Shown: positions 1 through 9,113, counted from the first letter of the stretch. The stretch is 64,000 nucleotides of DNA from JABFRZ01 sp964631945 (GCA_964631945.1 CAZWAY010000002.1:67486-131485), one strand, 5' to 3'. Made by a program: numbers and translations. The notes: generated by a model from the letters alone, not told the origin.

Positions 1-101
1 GCGCGCTCGGGGGCCTCCACCGACGGATCGCTAGGATCCTGGGTGAGCGCGTGTAAGGACTCCGGGCTCGTCGCGTCGGCAGGGGCGAACCCGGAGGATC
101 C

Positions 102-2534
102 ATGCAACGCACGCCCATGACCGCTCCGCACGCCCATTCCCAGCTCCACGATCCCGCGCGCCGCCTGCCCGACCCGGTGTGCGGCATGCGCGTCGATCCG
201 GCCACGGCGCGCGGCGGGACGCTGGTCCACGCCGGCGTCGAGTACGGCTTCTGCAGCCCGCACTGCCGCTCGGAGTTCGAGGCGCGCCCGGAGCACTACG
301 CGCAGGCGGACCCCGGGCGGGAGGCCGCGCAGCCGAAGCCGGCCGCGCACGCGTGCTGCGGCGGCGGCGCCCCCGCGCAGGCTGCCCCCGCGGCGCGCAC
401 GAAGGCGGGCGCGCTGTACGTCTGTCCGATGCACCCGGAGGTCGAGCAGGAGGGTCCGGGCACGTGTCCGATCTGCGGCATGGCGCTCGAGCCGAAGCTG
501 CCGGGCGCGGGCGAGGAGGAGAACCACGAGCTGCACGACATGACGCGGCGCCTGCGCGTCGGGATCGCGCTGGCGCTGCCGACCCTGGCGCTGGCGATGG
601 GCGACATGTGGCCGGGGAATCCGCTCGCGCGCGTGCTCGCGCCCGAGGTCAACGCGTGGCTCCAGTTCGCGCTGGCCACGCCGGTCGTGCTGTGGGCCGG
701 CTGGCCGTTCTTCCAGCGCGGCTGGGCCTCGCTCGGGAACCGGCGCGCGAACATGTTCACGCTGATCGCGCTCGGCACGGGCGCGGCCTACGGGTTCAGC
801 CTGTTCGCGCTGCTCTTCCCGGGTCTCTTGCCGCACACCCTGCGGCACGGCGGGCTGCCGCCGGTGTACTTCGAGTCGGCCGCCGTGATCGTGACGCTGG
901 TGCTGCTCGGGCAGGTGCTCGAGCTGCGCGCGCGCGCCGCGACCTCGGGCGCGATCCGGGGGTTGCTGGCGATGGAGCCCGAGCAGGCGCGCCGAGTCGG
1001 CGCGGACGGACGCGAGGAAGACGTGGCGCTGGAGCACGTGGCTGCCGGCGAGCGCCTGCGCGTGCGGCCCGGCGAGCGCGTGCCCGTGGACGGCGTCGTG
1101 CTCGAGGGCGCGAGCGCGGTGGACGAGTCGTTGCTCACCGGCGAACCCCTGCCGGTGGAGAAGACCGCCGGCGCGCCCGTCACCGGCGGCACGCTCAACG
1201 GTACGGGCAGCTTCGTGATGCGCGCCGAGCGCGTGGGCGGCGAGACGTTGCTGGCGCGCATCGTGGCGCAGGTGGCCGAGGCCCAGCGCAGCCGTGCGCC
1301 GGTGCAGGAGCTGGCCGACCGCATCTCGGCCTGGTTCGTGCCGGCGGTGCTGCTCGTGGCGCTGGCCACCGCGCTCGCGTGGGGCCTCCTCGGACCCGAG
1401 CCGCGCCTGGCGCACGCGCTGGTCAACGCGGTGGCGGTGCTGATCATCGCCTGTCCGTGCGCGCTCGGCCTGGCGACGCCGATGTCGGTCATGGTCGCGA
1501 TCGGGCGTGGAGCGCAGCTCGGCGTGCTGGTGCGCGACGCGGCCGCGCTCGAGCTCCTGGCGCGCGCCGACACGCTGGTGGTGGACAAGACCGGCACCCT
1601 GACCGAGGGCAAGCCGCGGCTCGTGGCGGTCGAGCCCGCGCCCGGGACCGACGAGCGCACGCTGCTGCTGGCGGCCGGCGCGCTCGAGCGCGCCAGCGAG
1701 CACCCGCTGGCCGCCGCGGTGCTGGAGGGCCTGCGCGAGCGCGGGCTCGAGCCGGGCGTGGCGCGCGCGTTCGACTCGCGCCCGGGGCAGGGCGTGGTGG
1801 GCGAGGTCGATGGGCATCCCGTGGCGCTCGGCAACGCGCGCCTCTTCGCGGAGCTCGGGCTCGAGCTCGGCGCGCTCGCCGCGCGCGCCGAAGAACTGCG
1901 CCAGGAGGGCCAGACGGTCGTGTTCGTGGCGCGCGACGGGCGTGCGGCCGGCCTGCTCGGGGTCGCGGATCCGCTCAAGGCCTCGGCGCGCCCGGCGCTG
2001 GCGGCGCTGCGCGCCGCGGGCCTGCGCGTCGTCCTGGCCTCGGGCGACGCGCGCGCCACGGCCGAAGCCGTGGGCCGCGAGCTCGGCTTCGAGACCCGCG
2101 CCGGCGAGGTCCTGGCCGAGCTGCAGCCGGCCGACAAGGCCGCGCTCGTGGCGCGCCTCCAGTCCGAGGGCCGACGCGTGGCCTTCGCCGGCGACGGCGT
2201 GAACGACGCGCCCGCCCTCGCGCGCGCCGAGGTCGGCATCGCCATGGGCACGGGCAGCGACGTGGCGCTCGAGAGCGCCGCGCTCACGCTGCTCGGCGGC
2301 GATCTGGCCGCACTCGTGCGCGCGCGGAGCCTCGCGCACGCCACCATGGGGAACATCCGCCAGAACCTGGCCTTCGCCTTCCTCTACAACGTGCTGGGCG
2401 TGCCGCTCGCCGCCGGCGTGCTCTACCCCGTCTTCGGCTGGCTGCTCTCGCCCATGCTCGCCGGCGCGGCCATGAGCCTGTCCTCGGTCTCGGTCATCGC
2501 CAACGCGCTGCGTCTGCGGCGCGCGGCGCTGTAG
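102..2534 (+). CDS. copA: Copper-type heavy-metal P1B ATPase with N-terminal YHS and heavy-metal-binding domains
   Basis: Inner-membrane pump that exports Cu(I), or a similar soft metal, at the cost of ATP. The N-terminus carries a YHS-type segment (DPVCGM at residues 24-29, CSPHC at 51-55) and then a heavy-metal-binding domain (YVCPMHP to CPICGM, about 107-127) in place of a classical HMA ferredoxin-like domain. The core has every hallmark: the transmembrane CPC motif at C451-P-C453, the phosphorylated aspartate D495 in DKTGTLT, an SEHPL motif in the nucleotide domain and the hinge GDGVNDAPAL. At 810 residues the length is normal for this architecture. The ATG is supported by GGAGG at 93-97. 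It stands alone and convergent to the thioredoxin-like gene. The family call is secure; the exact metal is inferred. Confidence 0.95.
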   Translation: MQRTPMTAPHAHSQLHDPARRLPDPVCGMRVDPATARGGTLVHAGVEYGFCSPHCRSEFEARPEHYAQADPGREAAQPKPAAHACCGGGAPAQAAPAARTKAGALYVCPMHPEVEQEGPGTCPICGMALEPKLPGAGEEENHELHDMTRRLRVGIALALPTLALAMGDMWPGNPLARVLAPEVNAWLQFALATPVVLWAGWPFFQRGWASLGNRRANMFTLIALGTGAAYGFSLFALLFPGLLPHTLRHGGLPPVYFESAAVIVTLVLLGQVLELRARAATSGAIRGLLAMEPEQARRVGADGREEDVALEHVAAGERLRVRPGERVPVDGVVLEGASAVDESLLTGEPLPVEKTAGAPVTGGTLNGTGSFVMRAERVGGETLLARIVAQVAEAQRSRAPVQELADRISAWFVPAVLLVALATALAWGLLGPEPRLAHALVNAVAVLIIACPCALGLATPMSVMVAIGRGAQLGVLVRDAAALELLARADTLVVDKTGTLTEGKPRLVAVEPAPGTDERTLLLAAGALERASEHPLAAAVLEGLRERGLEPGVARAFDSRPGQGVVGEVDGHPVALGNARLFAELGLELGALAARAEELRQEGQTVVFVARDGRAAGLLGVADPLKASARPALAALRAAGLRVVLASGDARATAEAVGRELGFETRAGEVLAELQPADKAALVARLQSEGRRVAFAGDGVNDAPALARAEVGIAMGTGSDVALESAALTLLGGDLAALVRARSLAHATMGNIRQNLAFAFLYNVLGVPLAAGVLYPVFGWLLSPMLAGAAMSLSSVSVIANALRLRRAAL

Positions 2535-2563
2535 CGCCGGCCGTCAGGACTCCGCGGCCTCCC

Positions 2564-3031
2564 TCAGGGCCCGGCGATCTGCTTCAGCGCCATCTCGATC
2601 TCCGTGCGCCCGAAGTTGTGTCCGGCGAAGATGACGACGGGCTCGCCGGAGGCGTCGAAGGCCACCAGGCCGTGGCGGCGGCCGCCGAACTGGAAGCGTT
2701 CGATCTCGGACTGGCGCTGGGCGGTCTCGGCCGCCGGCACGACCACGAAGTCGATCGCGCTACCCTGCTCTGCGCGCAGCTCGCTCACGGCGGCCACGAC
2801 TTTCTTGCAGAAGGGTCAAGCCGCGTTGATCTCGTAGTAGCGGATCTCGGGCCGGCCGCTGGCGGGAGCGGCGGCTACGGGAGCCGCGGGCGCGGTCGGA
2901 GTGGCGGGAGCGAGCGCGGCGACCGGAGGGGCGCACGCGGCCGGAGCCGCGGGCGCGTGTTCGTGCGCGCGCGGACCGGCGCAACTCGCGCCCAGCAGCA
3001 GGAGGAACGGGAGGGTGAGCTTGGGTTTCAT
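2564..3031 (-). CDS. Exported thioredoxin-like selenoprotein with a U-P-F-C redox motif (in-frame TGA read as Sec)
   Basis: The frame from the ATG at 3031 gives 71 residues: a hydrophobic signal (LPFLLLLGASC, possibly lipid-modified) and an Ala/Pro-rich linker to about residue 58, then a beta strand (IRYYEINAA). It meets TGA at 2816-2818 and continues in the same frame as PFCKKVVAAVSEL for 83 more codons to a TGA at 2564. The continuation looks like the rest of a thioredoxin fold: helix, strand IDFVVVP, then HGLVAFD, GEPVV and a final helix. The TGA falls exactly where the first Cys of CPFC belongs, so residue 72 is predicted to be selenocysteine and C75 its partner. A hairpin immediately follows. 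Alternatives are a Cys-to-stop mutation or a sequencing error. No selA, selB, selC or selD lies in the window. Likely role: periplasmic or lipoprotein thiol/selenol oxidoreductase. Confidence 0.72.
2763..2815 (-). promoter_or_regulatory. Putative bacterial SECIS element directly after the in-frame UGA
   Basis: Folded by hand from the minus-strand RNA. An outer helix pairs CCCU-UCUGC (2815-2807) with GCAGA-GC-AGGG (2773-2763), with a two-base bulge. An inner helix pairs CGUGGCCGC (2798-2790) with GCGAGCUGCG (2784-2775): nine pairs including two G-U, with one bulged A. It is capped by the five-base loop CGUGA (2789-2785). The loop begins 26 bases after the UGA and contains G, which fits the usual bacterial SECIS spacing and loop. 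GC-rich RNA folds easily, so the structure supports the recoding call but does not prove it. Confidence 0.55.
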
Positions 3032-3108
3032 GAGGGGAACGGTGGATTCGATCGGGAGTGGTCTTGCGATCGTACCCGCCGCTCGTGGCCACGTCCGCTC
3101 GCGGCCCC

Positions 3109-4599
3109 CTAGCCGTCCAGCCCGAAGGCGCGCAGGCGGCCCTCGGTGCGCACGTAGACCATGCCGTCGGCCAGGGCCGGCGTGGCCATCAGACGCTCGT
3201 CGAGGTCGAGGGTCGAGAGCACCTCGAGCCTGGCGGCCTGGGCGAAGACCGTGAGCTCGCCGTGGGCCGAGGCGGCGTAGAGCTTGCCGTCGCCGGCCAC
3301 CAGCGAGGCGTAGTAGGGGCCGCGCGCGGCGAGGCGCTCCTGGAACACGAGCGCGCCGCTCTCGGCCGCGAGACACGTGACCGTGCCGCCGTTCATGACC
3401 ATGTAGATGCGGCCGCCGGCCAGCACGGGCGAGGGGCACTCGGGCACGCCGCGCGGATAGTGCCAGGCCAGCTCGGCCGGGCGTTCGGTCGTGCCGGGGC
3501 GCAGCGCGACGATGCCGTTCAGGTGCTCCCAGGAGTCGACCCAGGCACGCAGCTTGGCGTACTCCGCGGCGGTGAGGCGCTCGTCCTTGTCCACGTCGAG
3601 GAAGCGCTTGAAGATGGAGAGCGGGTGGTCGCCCTCGCCGTCCGCGTCGGGGCGCGAGAGCACGCTCTTGTTCTCGGCCAGCTCGGTGGCGTCGAGCACG
3701 CCATCGCCGTCGTGGTCGTGCTCGGCCAGCACGCGCTCGAAGCTCCACAGCTGCATCGCGTCCGGGTTGGTCTTCAGGTTGTACGAGGTGGCGAAGACCA
3801 GGCCCGCGCCCGTGATCGGGGTCGTGATCGGCTCGTCGGTCAGGCCGGGGAACGACCAGCGCTCGTGGCCCTCGAGGTCGTAGGCCGTCAGCCAGCCGAC
3901 CCCGAGCACCAGCAGCTCTGTCCCGTCGGCGGAGTCCCCGTCGGCGGCGTCCGGCCGCGTCCACAGCCCGGGCGTGGACCAGCCCGACTTGAAGGCGCTG
4001 CGCTCCCGGCGCCACAGCGTCTTGCCGGTGGCCGGCGCGAGCGCCTCGAGGAACGAGCCCTCCTCGCTGTCGCTCACGAACAGGAGCTGGGCACCGACGA
4101 TCACGGGCGAGGCCGCGGTGCCGAAGGTGTTCTTGGGCGCGGCGAGCTCGCGCCGCCACAGCTCGCGGCCCTCGAGGTCGTGGCAAACCAGCCCGAACGA
4201 GCCGAAGTAGGAAACCACGTGCTCGCCGTCGCTGGCGGGCGTGGGCGAGGCCGGGCTGTTGATCTCGTGCGTGCGCTCGAGCGTCGCGGCCCTCACGCCG
4301 CGCGTCCAGCGCACGCGGCCGTCGGCGCGGTCGAGGCACACGGTCAGGAGCTCGCCCGCGCGGCAGCCGGTGACGAACACGCGTTCGGCCGTCAGGCAGG
4401 GCGAGGAGTTGCCGGGCGGGAGTTCGCTCACCCAGCGCAGGTTCTTGGCCGGATCCAGCACGCCGGGTAGACGCGCGCCAGGCGGGGCGAGGCCCGCGCC
4501 GGCCGGGCCGCGGAAGCGACTCCACTCGGAGTCCGAGGCGCCGGCGGCGAGCGACGCGAGCGCGAGCGAAAGCAGGGACGAGGGCATGGTCGCGAGCAT
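3109..4599 (-). CDS. Exported PQQ-type beta-propeller protein with an inserted EF-hand pair
   Basis: A 496-residue protein with a short signal peptide (SLLSLALASLAAGAS). It is built of repeated propeller blades of the PQQ/BamB kind, with recurring motifs such as GRVRWTRG, GRELWRRE, GKTLWRRE and GHERWSFPG. In mid-propeller there is a calcium-binding insertion: DHDGDGVLDATEL is a canonical EF-hand loop, followed about 35 residues later by DVDKDERLTAAEY. Such proteins are common in Planctomycetota, usually without a known ligand; alcohol-dehydrogenase residues are not evident. It lies in the same orientation as the selenoprotein (77 bp downstream) and the metalloprotease (67 bp upstream), so co-transcription is possible, although a hairpin separates it from the protease gene. 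The propeller call is firm; the function is unknown. Confidence 0.85.
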   Translation of the reverse strand: MLATMPSSLLSLALASLAAGASDSEWSRFRGPAGAGLAPPGARLPGVLDPAKNLRWVSELPPGNSSPCLTAERVFVTGCRAGELLTVCLDRADGRVRWTRGVRAATLERTHEINSPASPTPASDGEHVVSYFGSFGLVCHDLEGRELWRRELAAPKNTFGTAASPVIVGAQLLFVSDSEEGSFLEALAPATGKTLWRRERSAFKSGWSTPGLWTRPDAADGDSADGTELLVLGVGWLTAYDLEGHERWSFPGLTDEPITTPITGAGLVFATSYNLKTNPDAMQLWSFERVLAEHDHDGDGVLDATELAENKSVLSRPDADGEGDHPLSIFKRFLDVDKDERLTAAEYAKLRAWVDSWEHLNGIVALRPGTTERPAELAWHYPRGVPECPSPVLAGGRIYMVMNGGTVTCLAAESGALVFQERLAARGPYYASLVAGDGKLYAASAHGELTVFAQAARLEVLSTLDLDERLMATPALADGMVYVRTEGRLRAFGLDG

Positions 4600-4626
4600 G
4601 GTCGCGGACGGGGATCGGGTGAGAGC

Positions 4627-4660
4627 GGGGCGGCGGCGCGCTGCGGACGGCCGCCGCCCC
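4627..4660 (-). terminator. GC-rich hairpin downstream of the metalloprotease gene
   Basis: GGGGCGGCGGC (4627-4637) and GCCGCCGCCCC (4650-4660) are perfect inverted repeats of 11 bp around a 12-base loop. They begin seven bases after the protease stop on the minus strand. No U-tract follows, so it may be a weak or Rho-assisted terminator, or an mRNA 3'-end stabiliser, placed between the protease and propeller genes. Confidence 0.5.
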
Positions 4661-4666
4661 GGGGTT

Positions 4667-7405
4667 TCAACCCTTGCGGACGTAGGCCGCGTCGAGGGCC
4701 TTGGCGATGCGCACGCGCAGGTCGGCGAAGTGCGCCTGCGTGGCGGGGTCGAGGTCCTGCTTCTCGGCGCCGGCCGCGAGCCCGTCGATGCGGCGCAGCT
4801 CGGCCGAGGCCAGGGTCGCGATCGCGCGCAGCGCGGGGCTGCGCGTGTCGCCCACCAGCACGAGGTCCGTCAGCCGGCTGACGTGCTCGAACTGCAGGTT
4901 GCGGCGGAAGCTCGAGCAGAAGGGCTGTGCGCGCTTGGCGGAGCTCTCGACGGCGCGCGCCTTGTCGCTCGCCAGGCACTCCTTCCAGACCGAGTCGGTC
5001 ACGTCCGCCAGCAGCTCGGCCAGCGTGAAGGCGTCCTTGTCGCCCTGCGTGCGGAACTCGGCGTCGTGCACGCGCCGCAGGCGCACCGGGTTGAGCAAGA
5101 GCGCCAGGCCCATGGCCTGGAAGCCGCCCACCATGTCGTGCACCGAGTAGCTCGTGTCCTGGCTGAGCTCGGGGATGCCCGCCGGATCCCACCAGTACTC
5201 CTTGCCCATGTGGCTGACCAGCTCGGGCGTGAGGCCGAAGGCCTGCTCGTCGAAGGCGTTGGCCGAGAGCAGCGCCAGCGCGCGGCGCTGGTCGGCGCCC
5301 GCGACGTCCTTCAGCGGCACGCGCGCCTCGGGCGTGCCCTTGAAGTCGTTGCTCTCGTAGGCGCCGCCGATCCAGCTGGCCGCGATCACCAGCGCGCGCA
5401 TCTGCGTGCCCAGCAGCTGCTGGTAGCGCCGCCGCACCAGCGCGAAGGACTCACCGTCCTTCAGCACCTGGTCGACCAGCTTGGCGCGCAGGTCGCTGAC
5501 GAGCTTCATGCGCGCCTCGCAGAAGTCGAGGTTGTTCGCGCCGACCTCCCAGGTCTGGTTGCGCGGATCGCTGCTGGTCGACATCGCCACCTGCGACACG
5601 TACAGGTGGCCCGGCTCGTTCGACCTCGCGAGCAGCGCCGGCAGGTCCTTCTCCGGCCCGTACCCGCAGGCGATCGCCCACAGGTCGTAGACCCCGAGCG
5701 CGTCGTTGATGAACGGGCCCTGGTGTCCCCCGTAGGCCAGGTTGGGCGCGACGTAGTCCATGACCGAGGCCGTCACCGGACCGTGGTAGCCGGGCGCGTT
5801 CATGGCCTCGAGCGAGACCAGGGTCGAGGCCGCCATGTTGTGCTGCAGGCCGAGGCAGTGCCCGACCTCGTGGGCCGAGATGTAACGGATCATCGGCCCC
5901 AGGAACTCCTCGGGCACGCCGTCGAGCTGGGCCTCGGACTCGACCTCCAGCAGCCCGGCCGCGAAGGCCACGCCGGCCAGCGAGAGATCGATCGAGAGCT
6001 GGCTACCCATGCGACAGGCCGCGTTCTTGGTGCCGAAGAACTGTTCCGCGGCCGGGATCGCGCCCGAGGCCGCGAGCAGCCCGGCAGGCCCGTCGAAGCT
6101 CGCGAAGCGCGCGCGCGGATCCCAGCCGGGGTGCTGGTCGAACCAGCCCAGCAGCTCGGGCCCGCTGGTCTCGGCCAGCAGCGTGCGCGCGAGCGTGCCG
6201 AGCATCGAGCCCACCGAGCGCGTCAGGCCCTGGTTCCAGACCACGTCGGCCTCGAGGATCTCACCCGTCTTCGGGTTGGAGCGGCTGGGCCCGATCGCGT
6301 ACGTGGCCTCGCTCATGTTCCAGCGGAAGAAGTTGTAGCGCGCGTCCTCGGGGTCCTTGTCCATGTGCGCGCCGCTGGCCGCGTCCTGCTGGTAGACCTC
6401 GAGCGCGCCGACGATACCGACCTGCTCGAAGGCCTGGTTCCAGAACTGGATGCCCTGCTTGACCCAGCGGCGGTACTTGATCGGCGTGGTGTGCTCGACG
6501 TACCACACGATCGGCTGCTTGGGCGGGCTCAGCGCGAGCGCGGGATCGGCCTTCTCGAGGTTCCAGCGGTTGATGTAGCGCTTGGGCTCGGCCTCGAACT
6601 CGCCCGAGGTCGTGTCGACGTGCCAGTCGTAGTAGTAGCCGACGCGCGGGTCGGCGGCGCGCGGCTGGAAGCCGGGCGTGCCCTCGAGCTTCCCGATCGA
6701 GTACGCCACGCGCACCAGCCGTCCGCTGGCCTCGGGCGCCTCGTACTCGACCACCACGTTCTCGGGGAAGGCCTTGGCCTTGGTCAGCGTGGCGAGCGGC
6801 GCCTGCAGGGCCGCGACCGACGGGCCGTAGCCCGAGTTCGGGCCGCCGAAGAAGCGCGCGACCTCGCCCACCGCCAGCTTGCCGAGCTCGATGGCCGGCC
6901 GCGCGCCGCCCTCCAGCGCCAGGATCGGGACCGAGAGCAGCACCGAGTCCGAGTACAGGTTCGAGACCGCTGCGCGCGAGCGCTCGTCACCCTCGCTGCG
7001 CACGTTGACGTTGGGCACCACGAAGGCGAGCTGCTTGCCGATGCGGCGCCAGTGACCGTAGTGCGTCGGGCCCATCACGCCGGCCTCGGGATCGCCGCTC
7101 GTGATCGTGCACGCGATCATCAGCTCCTGGGTCTCGAAGGCGGCCGGCAGCACGGCCACCAGGCGGCCGGTCTTCTTGTCGGCGTAGAGCTCGTACAGGG
7201 CCGGCGCGCCGTCGAGGGTCGAGACGACCTTGGCGAGGCCCTCGACGACCGTGTCGAAGGCCGGGAACTCCTCGGGCTTGGGCCTGGGCTTGGACGCCTC
7301 GGGCGTTTCGGGTGCCTGGGTCGCACCGGCGGGCGCGAGCGCGACGGCCGTGGCCAGCGCGAGGAACGGAGCGAGGTGGGGGCGGGAACGGTGGTTCGTG
7401 TTCAT
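4667..7405 (-). CDS. Exported zinc-dependent metalloprotease (DUF5117/DUF4953-type, metzincin motif)
   Basis: A 912-residue exported protein with a signal peptide (LAPFLALATAVALAPAGATQA). The active site is complete: HEVGHCLGLQH at residues 512-522 gives the HExxHxxGxxH zinc ligands, and SVMDYVAP downstream serves as the Met-turn. The order (an N-terminal DUF5117-like beta-rich region, then the DUF4953-like catalytic domain with YHGP and QGPFINDALGVYDLWAI nearby) matches the zinc-dependent metalloproteases common in Bacteroidota and Planctomycetota. It probably acts in the periplasm or outside the cell; the substrate is unknown. The ATG at 7405 is preceded by AGAAGGACC, a good ribosome binding site. 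It is transcribed divergently from nhaA across a 228 bp gap in which I recognise no clear promoter. Confidence 0.88.
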   Translation of the reverse strand: MNTNHRSRPHLAPFLALATAVALAPAGATQAPETPEASKPRPKPEEFPAFDTVVEGLAKVVSTLDGAPALYELYADKKTGRLVAVLPAAFETQELMIACTITSGDPEAGVMGPTHYGHWRRIGKQLAFVVPNVNVRSEGDERSRAAVSNLYSDSVLLSVPILALEGGARPAIELGKLAVGEVARFFGGPNSGYGPSVAALQAPLATLTKAKAFPENVVVEYEAPEASGRLVRVAYSIGKLEGTPGFQPRAADPRVGYYYDWHVDTTSGEFEAEPKRYINRWNLEKADPALALSPPKQPIVWYVEHTTPIKYRRWVKQGIQFWNQAFEQVGIVGALEVYQQDAASGAHMDKDPEDARYNFFRWNMSEATYAIGPSRSNPKTGEILEADVVWNQGLTRSVGSMLGTLARTLLAETSGPELLGWFDQHPGWDPRARFASFDGPAGLLAASGAIPAAEQFFGTKNAACRMGSQLSIDLSLAGVAFAAGLLEVESEAQLDGVPEEFLGPMIRYISAHEVGHCLGLQHNMAASTLVSLEAMNAPGYHGPVTASVMDYVAPNLAYGGHQGPFINDALGVYDLWAIACGYGPEKDLPALLARSNEPGHLYVSQVAMSTSSDPRNQTWEVGANNLDFCEARMKLVSDLRAKLVDQVLKDGESFALVRRRYQQLLGTQMRALVIAASWIGGAYESNDFKGTPEARVPLKDVAGADQRRALALLSANAFDEQAFGLTPELVSHMGKEYWWDPAGIPELSQDTSYSVHDMVGGFQAMGLALLLNPVRLRRVHDAEFRTQGDKDAFTLAELLADVTDSVWKECLASDKARAVESSAKRAQPFCSSFRRNLQFEHVSRLTDLVLVGDTRSPALRAIATLASAELRRIDGLAAGAEKQDLDPATQAHFADLRVRIAKALDAAYVRKG

Positions 7406-7633
7406 GGTCCTTCTGGCGCGAGACGCGGGCGCGGATCGAGTTCCGGCGAGGGTCCGTCGCGAGCGGGCAGTCGTACCAGAGGTTCGCGCGAGCGTCTGCA
7501 CCGGCGGTGGTAAGAAGGCCCGCTCGAACGCAACCGTTGCGCCTCGGAGCCGGGCGCGGGAGCGCGTGCCCGTGGAAGTTCGCGGCTGGTTTTGCTTGAG
7601 CGCTACGCGAGGGGCCTCCAGACTGCCCGCGCC

Positions 7634-9028
7634 ATGGCCCACGACCTGCCCGAACTCGAGCCGCCGCCGGGGAGCTGGGCTCCCGCGCGCCGCGCCGCGC
7701 GTGGCGTGATGTGGCCGGTCGAGCGCTTCCTCGCGATCGAGGCGGCCAGCGGCCTGATGCTCCTGTTCGCGGCCGCGCTGGCGCTCGCCTGGGCCAACTC
7801 GGCCTGGAGCGCGAGCTACACCGCGCTCTGGCACACGCCCATCGGCCTGCGCCTCGGGGCGTTCGCCTTCGAGCGCGACCTGCACTGGTGGATCAACGAC
7901 GGGTTGATGGTGATCTTCTTCTTCGTCGTCGGGCTCGAGATCCGGCGCGAGATGCACGGGGGCGAGCTCTCGGACGCGCGCCGCGCCGCGCTGCCGCTGG
8001 CGGCGGCCCTGGGCGGGATGGTCCTGCCGGCGCTGATCTACACGGCCTTCAACGGCGGGCGGCCGACGCACGGCGGCTGGGGCATCCCGATGGCGACCGA
8101 CATCGCCTTCGCGGTCGGCGTGCTGACGCTGCTCGGCCCGCGCGTGGCTCCGGCGCTGCGCATCCTGCTGCTGGCGCTGGCGGTCATCGACGACGTCGGC
8201 GCAATCCTCGTGATCGCCCTGTTCTACTCGTCGGGCATCGAGGCCACCGGCATGCTGGCGATGGGGGGCGGCATCCTGGGGGTTCTGGTCATGCAGTGGC
8301 TCGGCGTGCGCTCGCCCTGGGCCTACGTGCTGCCGACCCTGGTGGTGTGGGGCGGGGCCTACGTCGGCGGCGTCCACCCGACGCTCGCGGGCGTCGTGGT
8401 TGGCCTGCTGACGCCCGTGAAGGCCTGGTTCGGCACGCGGCGCTTCGCCGAGGTCGTCACGGGTCACGTCCGGGGCGTGCACGAGGCGCGCGGCTCGCAC
8501 GACGTCCTGCACCACCTGGACGGCATCGAGCGCGCGCGCAGCGAGGCCGTGGCGCCGGTCGAGCGCCTGCAGCACGCGCTGCACGGCTGGGTGGCCTTCG
8601 GGATCATGCCGCTGTTCGCGCTGGCGAACGCGGGCGTGCCGCTGGGCAGCGCGAGCTTCACGGGCGACGGCTTCGCCGTGTTCGCCGGGGTGGGGCTCGG
8701 GCTCGTGGCCGGCAAGGTGTTCGGGATCCTGGGGTTCTCGTGGCTGGCGGTGCGGCTCGGCCTGGCCGCGCTCCCGACCGGCGTGCGCTGGTCCGGGGTC
8801 GCCGTCGTCGGCCTGGTCGGCGGCATCGGCTTCACCATGGCGCTGTTCGTGGCCGGACTGGCGCTTCCGCCCGGCCCGATGCTCGAGACCGCCAAGCTCG
8901 CGATCCTGTGCGGCTCGCTGGTGGCCGCGGTGGTCGGGCTGATCGTCGGGCGCGTGGCCCTGCCCACGCGCGTCGAAGCCGGCGCCGCCACGAGCGCGCA
9001 CGAGGCCGAGAGCTCTACCGTGACCTGA
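7634..9028 (+). CDS. nhaA: Na+/H+ antiporter NhaA
   Basis: Inner-membrane sodium/proton antiporter that exchanges external H+ for internal Na+. The 464-residue product shows the NhaA signature segments: FFFVVGLEIRRE, GWGIPMATDIAFAVGVL, the paired aspartates of the ion site in LALAVIDDVGAI, and the C-terminal GGIGFTMALFVAGLA. Compared with E. coli NhaA it has a longer cytoplasmic loop (FGTRRFAEVVTG to HHLDGIERARSEA), as in many NhaA proteins outside the enterics. I chose the ATG at 7634; a TTG at 7592 would add 14 residues, and the conserved part begins near GVMWPVERF. It stands alone and convergent to the membrane protein gene at 9114. Confidence 0.95.
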   Translation: MAHDLPELEPPPGSWAPARRAARGVMWPVERFLAIEAASGLMLLFAAALALAWANSAWSASYTALWHTPIGLRLGAFAFERDLHWWINDGLMVIFFFVVGLEIRREMHGGELSDARRAALPLAAALGGMVLPALIYTAFNGGRPTHGGWGIPMATDIAFAVGVLTLLGPRVAPALRILLLALAVIDDVGAILVIALFYSSGIEATGMLAMGGGILGVLVMQWLGVRSPWAYVLPTLVVWGGAYVGGVHPTLAGVVVGLLTPVKAWFGTRRFAEVVTGHVRGVHEARGSHDVLHHLDGIERARSEAVAPVERLQHALHGWVAFGIMPLFALANAGVPLGSASFTGDGFAVFAGVGLGLVAGKVFGILGFSWLAVRLGLAALPTGVRWSGVAVVGLVGGIGFTMALFVAGLALPPGPMLETAKLAILCGSLVAAVVGLIVGRVALPTRVEAGAATSAHEAESSTVT

Positions 9029-9113
9029 GGGAGAGGATCCACCGCGGAGTTCCCTCTGCCCGTGATCCTCCGCGCTCCCCGCGGCTCCGCGGTTGGCTCG
9101 CTTTTCCCTGCCT

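Noticed and set aside
7592..7633. TTG start for nhaA, 14 codons upstream
   Set aside because: The ATG at 7634 is closer to the conserved NhaA core, and no ribosome binding site favours the TTG.
9029..9113. Terminator between nhaA and the convergent membrane protein gene
   Set aside because: GAGGATC/GATCCTC and CCGCGG repeats exist, but the loop is long and no convincing stem with a U-run forms; too weak to list.
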